The position numbers and the translations under genes were made by a program. Of a stretch of 12,253 nucleotides of DNA, positions 6,910 through 12,253 are shown in pieces; within the stretch, counting starts at the first letter, position 1; each line of letters starts with the position of its first letter. Location of the stretch: assembly GCA_038317685.1 (NCBI GenBank), contig JBBQBQ010000093.1:1-12253 (forward strand), in the 5' to 3' direction. Source of the DNA: JBBQBQ01 sp038317685. Its GTDB lineage: Bacteria > Desulfobacterota > Desulfuromonadia > Desulfuromonadales > DDH964. The notes below the pieces were generated by a model that was not told where the DNA came from, searched no databases, and saw only the letters and a program-made list of their open reading frames with translations.

Positions 6910-9128
6910 ATTCCGCACCCACCGGGCGGCAACGACACAAAGCCTGGCTCCTGATCCTCATCGGAGCTTGCATCCTCTTTTCCGGGGCCTTCCTCGGCCA
7001 GTTTCTTCCCGCTGTTCAGTCTCCCTTGAGGGGTCCGGCCATCGAGACAGCCTCGGTCCTCCCGGCCACCACCCCGGGGAGAGTCCGGGTCCAGGTCCGG
7101 GGCGAGAACCTCTCCCCGAACAGCTGGTTATCATTGGTTCGGGAAGACCGGGTCCGCCAATCGGGGCGTTTCATCATATCGACCTTCGGGTCCGTGAAGG
7201 CCTTGGCCTTCAAGGGGCCTTATTGCTTCCTGGCCATCAACCCGGGCGGGTTAACGGTCGTCGATCTGGCCACTCCCCGGGAACCCCATATCGTCAGTTC
7301 CCTCGGCCTGCCTGGGACACCCTGGGATATCGCCATTACCGGAGATGTCGCCTGCCTCGCCACTTGGGCAGGGGGTCTCCAATTGATCGATATCCAAGAC
7401 CCGCTAAAGCCTGCCATCCTCGCTTCGATGCCAATAAACGGGCAAGCGATAAGCGTTGCCGCAACCGAAGATCTCGCCTTCGTCGGGACCTACCGTGATG
7501 GATTGCAGATCGTCGACATTGGCAATCCCGTGCAACCGCGTCTGCTCGGCAAGCTGGAGGTCAAGGGCGGGGGCAAGATCAATCAGATCGTAGTCAAAAA
7601 CCGACTCCTTTATCTTGCGACCGATGACGCCGGTCTGCTGGTGGTCGATGTAACCAATCCGGCCCGGCCGAACCTGACCGCCTCGCTGGCCCTCCCCAAC
7701 CCGGCCAAGAGCCTGGCAATCCAGGAAGAGCTTTGTCTGGTGGTCGATAATCGCGGGGATCTCCACAGGTTTTCCCTGGCCGATCTCCGTCACCCCCGCC
7801 TGGTCCAAACCGTTCATTCTTCCGTCACCGAAAGCACCAACGTTAAGATCGCCCTGGAGGCTACGGCAGGTCGGGCCTTCCTGGGTTTTGTTAATGGCAT
7901 GCTGATCGAGTTCGATCTCAGCGCTCCGGGCACTCCTCCAATCGGGAAATCCATCCAATTGCCCAGCGGTATCAAGTTCATCAAAATGCACGATGGCCTG
8001 GTCTATGTCGGGCTTGGTGCTCAGGGGTTGGCCGTAATCGACCCTTCGGAGTGGTCCTGGTCCACAACTTCGAATTGGCAATTCGGCAGAGTTCATGACC
8101 TCATCTTAGGGAATGGGGTAAACTTCCTCGCCACCTACCCCGGCGGTCTGGTCATCTCCGATCAGGTCGGCCCTGGCGAAGGGCACCCTGTCGGTCGGCC
8201 CCATGTCCCAAAACCGATCATACAGATGGCCCTGGAGAGGAACCGGCTCTTCCTGGCTTCGACCGAGGGCCTCTCGATGGTCGAAGTCGGTGACCCGACT
8301 CAGCCCCACCTGCGCTGGAGTTTACCCGGCCTTAATTCCAGGTCTGTTAGCCTGGCCGGGGGGCGGCTACTGGTCGGCACCTCCGACAAGAGATTGCTGA
8401 TCTTCGACCAGATGGACCAGGAGCGCCCCAGAAAGATCTCGGAGCTGGCACTTCCAGGCCTTGTCAAAGAGATCCAGGTGAAGGAGAATCGCGTCTATCT
8501 AACTTGCCTCACGGGGGGAATGGTCATTGTCGACCTCACCGACCCCTTTCATCCCACTCTTCTGGGAACTTACAACCGCCCCTGGCCCTTTGCGGGCAAC
8601 GCCAATACCATGGCGACGGATGTGGTTGTGGTGGAGCAAACTGCGTTCATTGCCTACGGCAGGGAGGGTTTACAGCTGGTCGATGTGTCCGACCCGGAAA
8701 ATCCCAGGTTCATCGGCCGAACCGGCAACCTGAAAATCCCCATTGGACTCGCCGTTGCCGGCACTCGACTCTACGTTCTCGACGCTATGTCCAGCCTGAC
8801 CGTCTTCGACATAAAAAATCCGGCACGGCCGATAGAGATGGTGACGATCCCCCTCTCCAGACGAGTCCTGGCAATAGCGGTGAAAGGTGGCCTGATCTAT
8901 CTAAGCAGTGAAAGCGAAGGCGTTCTGACCTTGCCGGAGCCGATTTTGGGAAAGGCGGAAAGGCTTGCCAACAGCGGCGCCCTGGAGGGGGAGTTGAGCG
9001 TACCGACCAACCCCGGGAGTTATTCCCTGGAGGTCCTGGGTCCGGGAGGTTTTGCGATCGTTCCCGAAGCCTTCCGGCTCCCCGCGCCCAAACAGGAGGA
9101 ACCGGCAGGCAAAGATCAGAAACGGTAG
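6894..9128 (+). CDS. membrane-anchored LVIVD-repeat beta-propeller protein
   Basis: 744 residues. The positive N-terminus (GRQRHK) and one hydrophobic segment (about 18-38) indicate an inner-membrane anchor with the rest outside the cytoplasm. Residues about 100-683 consist of some 14 repeats of about 42 residues, each built as a strand, a short turn and a GLxVVDxxxPxxP-type motif (GGLTVVDLATPREP, DGLQIVDIGNPVQP, GGMVIVDLTDPFHP, EGLQLVDVSDPENP and others). This is the LVIVD family of predicted extracytoplasmic propellers; 14 blades would fit two seven-blade propellers. Flanking pieces 61-83 (VRVQVRGENLSPNSWLSL) and 690-729 (LSVPTNPGSYSLEVLGPGG) look like the two halves of an IPT/TIG Ig-like domain. 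A charged tail follows. The function is unknown. The 16-base overlap with the hybrid kinase suggests a joint role, perhaps ligand sensing. The stop overlaps the convergent receptor gene. Confidence 0.8.
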   Translation: MAAALNSAPTGRQRHKAWLLILIGACILFSGAFLGQFLPAVQSPLRGPAIETASVLPATTPGRVRVQVRGENLSPNSWLSLVREDRVRQSGRFIISTFGSVKALAFKGPYCFLAINPGGLTVVDLATPREPHIVSSLGLPGTPWDIAITGDVACLATWAGGLQLIDIQDPLKPAILASMPINGQAISVAATEDLAFVGTYRDGLQIVDIGNPVQPRLLGKLEVKGGGKINQIVVKNRLLYLATDDAGLLVVDVTNPARPNLTASLALPNPAKSLAIQEELCLVVDNRGDLHRFSLADLRHPRLVQTVHSSVTESTNVKIALEATAGRAFLGFVNGMLIEFDLSAPGTPPIGKSIQLPSGIKFIKMHDGLVYVGLGAQGLAVIDPSEWSWSTTSNWQFGRVHDLILGNGVNFLATYPGGLVISDQVGPGEGHPVGRPHVPKPIIQMALERNRLFLASTEGLSMVEVGDPTQPHLRWSLPGLNSRSVSLAGGRLLVGTSDKRLLIFDQMDQERPRKISELALPGLVKEIQVKENRVYLTCLTGGMVIVDLTDPFHPTLLGTYNRPWPFAGNANTMATDVVVVEQTAFIAYGREGLQLVDVSDPENPRFIGRTGNLKIPIGLAVAGTRLYVLDAMSSLTVFDIKNPARPIEMVTIPLSRRVLAIAVKGGLIYLSSESEGVLTLPEPILGKAERLANSGALEGELSVPTNPGSYSLEVLGPGGFAIVPEAFRLPAPKQEEPAGKDQKR
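7191..8942 (+). repeat. about 14 protein-level LVIVD propeller repeats
   Basis: Diverged tandem repeats at protein level, not DNA level. Each blade has a hydrophobic strand such as AISVAATEDLAFVGTYRDG followed by LQIVDIxNPxxP. Blades 1-4 and 11-13 keep the consensus best. Blades 5-8 and 10 have lost the Val-Asp or the Pro spacing (for example GDLHRFSLADLRHP and QGLAVIDPSEWSW). Blade 14 is shortened (EGVLTLPEP). Counts were made by eye. Confidence 0.65.
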
Positions 9129-11566
9129 GTGGCTCCGGCCCAGAATTGACGGCCGAGTTCAAAGGAATCGGAGGACGAATCGAGGTAGACACGGCGGTTG
9201 AAGACATTGTTGACTTCCAGGGTCAGTTGCAGGCTCTGGCCCTTGACCGCAGGGCTCTGCCAGTCGATGCGCCAGTCGAAGAGGACGGCGCTCGGGCGTT
9301 TGACCTTTTCATAGATCGGATAGACCGTCTCGCTCAGGGTGAGGGTCTGCTTCGATTTTTCAAGGCTTCGGTAGCCGCTCCGGTAGGTGGCGACATTGGT
9401 GAAGTGGAAGCCTTCGGGGAGGTCAGCACCGTAGGTCAGGTTGACAACCCCGGAGCGGTTGAAGTCCTTGGCCGGCAATTCATCGAGGTAAAGGAGCTTG
9501 CGGTCGAACCAGACCTGCCGGTCGAGGTCTTCCGGTGCCACCAGATCGTCATAGTTCACGTTGTTGGTTCTGGTCTTCTCGTAACAGGCATTCACCGCCA
9601 GCGACTGCCAGTCGCTACGCCCTTCCCAGGTGGCCCGATAGCTTTCGTAGTGGCTGCGCCCGTTGTTGGTGAGCCGGTAATAACGGGGTTCCCCGGCAAC
9701 GAAAGGGTCGAAGACCCGCGCGAATTCATCCCGTCCCCGGCGGCGTACATACTTGAGGCCGGCCCGTCCTCCCAGCACCGTCTGGTCGATGCCGACGACC
9801 CATTCGTCGGCATAGGGGGTCTTGAGTTTCGAAAACCGGGTCCCGGTGATCGTCGCACTGGGCTTGCTGATCCAGGCCCCCGGCGTCTCCCCGACCAACT
9901 CCCGGGTTTCGGTCCCCAAGGGCAGGATCCCTTCCCGCAGTTTGTAGGTCAAAAGTGTCTGGCCGTCATAGCGGTTCCAGCCCCCACTGAGGACGGTGCC
10001 GCCGTCCCCCTGCAGATCGTAGCTGCCGGCGAGCCGGGGAGCAAGGTTGGTCTCCGCCATCAGATCGTCGTAGGACAAACGCCCTCCCGCTCGCACTGCA
10101 AGGCGCCCGAACCCCAACCGGTCCTCCAGATAGAGATGGAGTTGATTGATGTCGGCCGAGGCACTCCCCCGAGGGTAAAGATTGCGCCGGCTCAGCCACT
10201 GTTCACCGTCGGCACAGGCGGGGTCGTCGCCGGCACAGATGACGGTGGCGCTGGTCTTGGGAGTGGCGTAGCTATAGGTGTCGGTGGTCCGGCTGAATTT
10301 GGCCCGAACCGACTCCCCGCCAAGGCCGGCGTTGAGTTGCTGCCGGATCACTCCCGTCGTCAGAACGGCCGAGAGCCAATCGGCGTTCAGTTCGAGGGTG
10401 CGCTGAGTCCTCCGAAGGTCTCCGAAACCTCCTTCGCGACTGGTCGAAACAAAGGACTCCCCCCAGTTGCGGCTCGGGGTCTGAGCCCAGGAAAAAAAGT
10501 CGTCGGGGGCGCTCCGGGCATTTTCACTGGCGCGCCAGGATCCGGTCAGTTCGACATGTCCCTCCCCTTGCTGGAGGAGGTAGCTGCCGTTCAGAGCGGT
10601 TCCGCCCCCTTCGACGGAATAGCCGCTGTCTTTGGTCTGTTCGATAAAGTAGCGACTGCGGTAGGGATTATAGATCGCCTCCAGACGGATGGTCGTATCG
10701 GCCGAAGGCTTATGGACCAGCTTGAGCAGAAGGTTGTCGTTCCGTCGACTCTGGTCTTGAAGTTCTCCGAAAAGGAAGAGAGGGATCTGGGCATAAGTTC
10801 CATCGTACGCAACGAGGAGTCCGGTCTTCGGACCAAGGGGGAGATCGAACCCCAATCCGCCGAGATATTTCCGAAACCGGGACTCCCGGGACTCGCGGGT
10901 CGAACCTTCGAACTTCTCCTGCTCCGCCTCGCTGATGTGGAAGTGCGTCCAACTGTCGCGGGTCGTCCGCAAGCGGACGGAGCCCCCGAAGGTTTCGGCC
11001 GGGTCCCGGGTCGTTACCTCGACCACGCCGCCGGTGAAACCGCCGAAGCGGGCCGGAACATTGCTGTCGTAGACGGTCACGCTCTCGATGAGATCGCTGT
11101 CGAGGAAGATCTCCTGGGGATGCCCGGGAACGTTATCAGAGCTCCCGGGCTTGTCGAAGGTCGGGTCGAGGAGGCTGTTATTGCCGACTCCATCGATGCG
11201 GAAATTATTCTGATAGACCTTGCCACCGGAAATGGACAGGGCCGGCGGCTGGATTTCGCCGGCGGTGCGCGATGATCGTGCCTGATCGCTGAATTGCACG
11301 GCAGGAAGGAGCCTGAGGAGTTCATTAATGCTGCCGTTTCCTTGGGGAAGCTCGGCCAATTCGGCAGCATTCAGGGTGCTGCGGCCGGTCTCCCGATCGA
11401 AGGGGGTGCCGATCACTTCGACCAGCGGCAATAACGGTGCGCTCTCCTCGGCTGCCATTCCAGGCGGCTCCGGATCGGCAGCCTCAACCCAGGTCGGCAG
11501 ACCGGCCCAAAGCCCGGCGGCCACCAACAAAACCAAACGTTCCAACCTCCAATGGAATCTATTCAT
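9116..11566 (-). CDS. TonB-dependent outer-membrane receptor
   Basis: 816 residues. Signal peptide 1-29 (MNRFHWRLERL, hydrophobic core, cleavage likely after WVEA). Near the mature N-terminus LVEVIG (48-53) could serve as TonB box. The plug domain follows (about 50-180), with ELAELPQGNGSINELLRLLP, LSISGGKVYQNNFRIDGV, LIESVTVYDSNVPARFGGFTGGVVEVTTRDP. A long beta barrel runs to the C-terminus, which ends in ATYRF, the terminal aromatic typical of outer-membrane barrels. One predicted loop holds a Cys pair (CAGDDPAC). No N-terminal signalling or carboxypeptidase-like domain is seen, so it does not look like a transducing receptor. The substrate cannot be told. The ATG at 11566 is chosen over an in-frame ATG 60 bases upstream because GGGAGG lies 5 bases before it and the signal peptide begins there. 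It is divergent from a TonB-like gene. Confidence 0.9.
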   Translation of the reverse strand: MNRFHWRLERLVLLVAAGLWAGLPTWVEAADPEPPGMAAEESAPLLPLVEVIGTPFDRETGRSTLNAAELAELPQGNGSINELLRLLPAVQFSDQARSSRTAGEIQPPALSISGGKVYQNNFRIDGVGNNSLLDPTFDKPGSSDNVPGHPQEIFLDSDLIESVTVYDSNVPARFGGFTGGVVEVTTRDPAETFGGSVRLRTTRDSWTHFHISEAEQEKFEGSTRESRESRFRKYLGGLGFDLPLGPKTGLLVAYDGTYAQIPLFLFGELQDQSRRNDNLLLKLVHKPSADTTIRLEAIYNPYRSRYFIEQTKDSGYSVEGGGTALNGSYLLQQGEGHVELTGSWRASENARSAPDDFFSWAQTPSRNWGESFVSTSREGGFGDLRRTQRTLELNADWLSAVLTTGVIRQQLNAGLGGESVRAKFSRTTDTYSYATPKTSATVICAGDDPACADGEQWLSRRNLYPRGSASADINQLHLYLEDRLGFGRLAVRAGGRLSYDDLMAETNLAPRLAGSYDLQGDGGTVLSGGWNRYDGQTLLTYKLREGILPLGTETRELVGETPGAWISKPSATITGTRFSKLKTPYADEWVVGIDQTVLGGRAGLKYVRRRGRDEFARVFDPFVAGEPRYYRLTNNGRSHYESYRATWEGRSDWQSLAVNACYEKTRTNNVNYDDLVAPEDLDRQVWFDRKLLYLDELPAKDFNRSGVVNLTYGADLPEGFHFTNVATYRSGYRSLEKSKQTLTLSETVYPIYEKVKRPSAVLFDWRIDWQSPAVKGQSLQLTLEVNNVFNRRVYLDSSSDSFELGRQFWAGATYRF

Positions 11567-11604
11567 CCCTGCCTCCCGCTCCACAGAAAAAATATGATTA
11601 AATT

Positions 11605-11613
11605 CCCCCCCCC
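11605..11613 (-). repeat. G9 homopolymer in the receptor leader/promoter
   Basis: Nine C on the plus strand (nine G in the receptor's sense) lie 39-47 bases before the receptor ATG. Just downstream on the minus strand is TTTAAT (11602 to 11597), a possible -10; no good -35 lies at the usual distance. Tracts of this kind near outer-membrane receptor genes can vary in length by slippage. Confidence 0.55.
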
Positions 11614-11629
11614 TTTGCGGGGACATGCA

Positions 11630-11661
11630 TTGACCAAAGCAGGCCTTCTAGCGTATACAAT
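11630..11661 (+). promoter_or_regulatory. sigma70-type promoter for the TonB-like gene
   Basis: TTGACC (11630-11635, 5 of 6 to -35) is followed after 18 bases by TATACA (11654-11659, 4 of 6 to -10); the overlapping TACAAT (11656-11661) matches 5 of 6 at 20 bases. Transcription would start near 11667, about 40 nt before the GTG start. No convincing Fur-type operator was recognised in the interval, although an iron or metal regulator would be a natural expectation for such genes. Confidence 0.45.
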
Positions 11662-11708
11662 CCTATGTCGGCGGAGAGGGGGGATGAACACCCCGGAAAG
11701 AGCACCTT

Positions 11709-12253
11709 GTGAATTTGCGGCTGTTGACAATCTGCGCCGGGCTCTCCCTCGCCGCTCACTCCGCCTTGCTCGGCCTGAGCTTTGAGGAGCAGTTTACCCC
11801 CCCAAAGCTGCAGGGATCCGCAAAGATTACCTTGGTGCAGCCCAGGGTTCTTCCCACCGCTGGAACCATTCCCCCGGCGAGATCTGCCCCGAAACCCTCG
11901 CCGGCCACTCCGGTCCCTTCCCGCTTTTTTGCCGCCGCTCCCCGATTCCCCGCTCCTCCTCCCGAACCGATCCTGCCCCTGCCGAGGAGCATTCCGACTC
12001 CCACTGCCCACTCCGAACCGATCGTCGAGGCGCATTGGGGAGCGAGGGAGCAGATCAGTGATCAGGGCTCGACCGAAAATACCCCGGCGACGGCTAAAGG
12101 TGCGTATTCCGGTGAAAGCGGCCACCGTTCCGCTGTGAATCCGGCCAGCGTTCCGGTGATATCGGCCAGTGCCGAGAGTGCGTCTCGGGGTGGGGCTTTT
12201 ACTCTGTCACGGCTTCAGTTTTCCGGTCAAGTGAGGAACGTTTTCTCCGCATC
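11709..12253 (+). CDS. TonB-like energy transducer (5' part, truncated by window edge)
   Basis: 181 residues are visible and the frame is open to the right edge. The N-terminus is a short basic start and a hydrophobic helix (about 5-25) containing SLAAHSALL: Ser13 and His17 reproduce the S-x3-H spacing that is essential in the TonB membrane helix. A proline-rich stretch follows (about 44-106, with PPPEPILPLP), as expected for the periplasm-spanning linker, then a Ser/Ala/Gly-rich part. The conserved C-terminal TonB domain would lie beyond the window, so the assignment rests on the helix, the linker and the divergent receptor neighbour. The start is GTG 11709 with GGAAAG 8 bases upstream; an in-frame stop at 11685-11687 rules out a longer N-terminus. 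Another proline-rich membrane protein is possible. Confidence 0.6.
   Translation, partial: MNLRLLTICAGLSLAAHSALLGLSFEEQFTPPKLQGSAKITLVQPRVLPTAGTIPPARSAPKPSPATPVPSRFFAAAPRFPAPPPEPILPLPRSIPTPTAHSEPIVEAHWGAREQISDQGSTENTPATAKGAYSGESGHRSAVNPASVPVISASAESASRGGAFTLSRLQFSGQVRNVFSA

Noticed and set aside
9146..11275. Very long open frame on the plus strand (709 codons) antisense to the receptor
   Set aside because: The opposite strand encodes a complete receptor with signal peptide, plug and barrel end. The antisense frame shows no recognisable domain and is explained by codon bias in GC-rich DNA.
11591..11604. Possible Fur box in the receptor/TonB-like intergenic region (AT-rich AATATGATTAAATT)
   Set aside because: It does not show the 7-1-7 symmetry or GATAAT-type hexamers of a Fur site; the AT-richness alone is not enough.
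11617..11630. Small hairpin CCCCGCAAAGGGG next to the G9 tract
   Set aside because: The stem is only 4 bp and is explained by the homopolymer itself; no evidence for terminator or riboswitch function.

Overview
The window is GC-rich, densely packed bacterial DNA. It most resembles a Desulfuromonadia / Geobacter-type lineage (former Deltaproteobacteria). Three things point there: a citrate synthase of the eukaryote-like type known from Geobacteraceae, a dusB(nifR3)-ntrB-ntrC cluster, and a Gram-negative outer-membrane TonB receptor system. The assignment is inferred from gene content; there is no rRNA or other taxonomic marker in the window.

Layout. (1) Positions 1-517, minus: 5' part of citrate synthase, running off the left edge. 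(2) 518-861: a 344-base divergent intergenic region without a gene. It holds a good sigma70-type promoter for citrate synthase, which implies a leader of about 200 nt rich in inverted repeats, and a weaker candidate promoter for the rightward operon. (3) 862-9128, plus: five closely spaced genes that look like one operon. These are dusB (tRNA-dihydrouridine synthase), ntrB (soluble nitrogen-type histidine kinase, 1-base overlap), ntrC (sigma54 activator), a membrane-bound hybrid histidine kinase with two receiver domains, and a membrane-anchored LVIVD-repeat beta-propeller protein whose start overlaps the kinase end by 16 bases. (4) 9116-11566, minus: a TonB-dependent outer-membrane receptor, convergent with and overlapping the propeller gene by 13 bases. 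(5) 11567-11708: a short divergent promoter region with a 9-base G/C homopolymer. (6) 11709-12253, plus: the 5' part of a TonB-like energy transducer, cut by the right edge.

How the genes fit together. dusB-ntrB-ntrC is the classical nifR3-ntrBC arrangement: NtrB controls phosphorylation of NtrC, which drives sigma54-dependent nitrogen genes. The two added downstream genes are less expected. The hybrid kinase has an extracytoplasmic CHASE8-like sensor but no output or HPt domain, and it is translationally coupled to an extracytoplasmic protein with about 14 propeller blades. A paired sensing unit is a reasonable hypothesis. The receptor and the TonB-like protein form a divergent pair, probably a dedicated uptake system of unknown substrate.

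The most unusual points are the propeller protein (an apparent IPT/TIG-like Ig domain split by two seven-blade propellers), the structured citrate synthase leader, and the G9 tract in front of the receptor gene.
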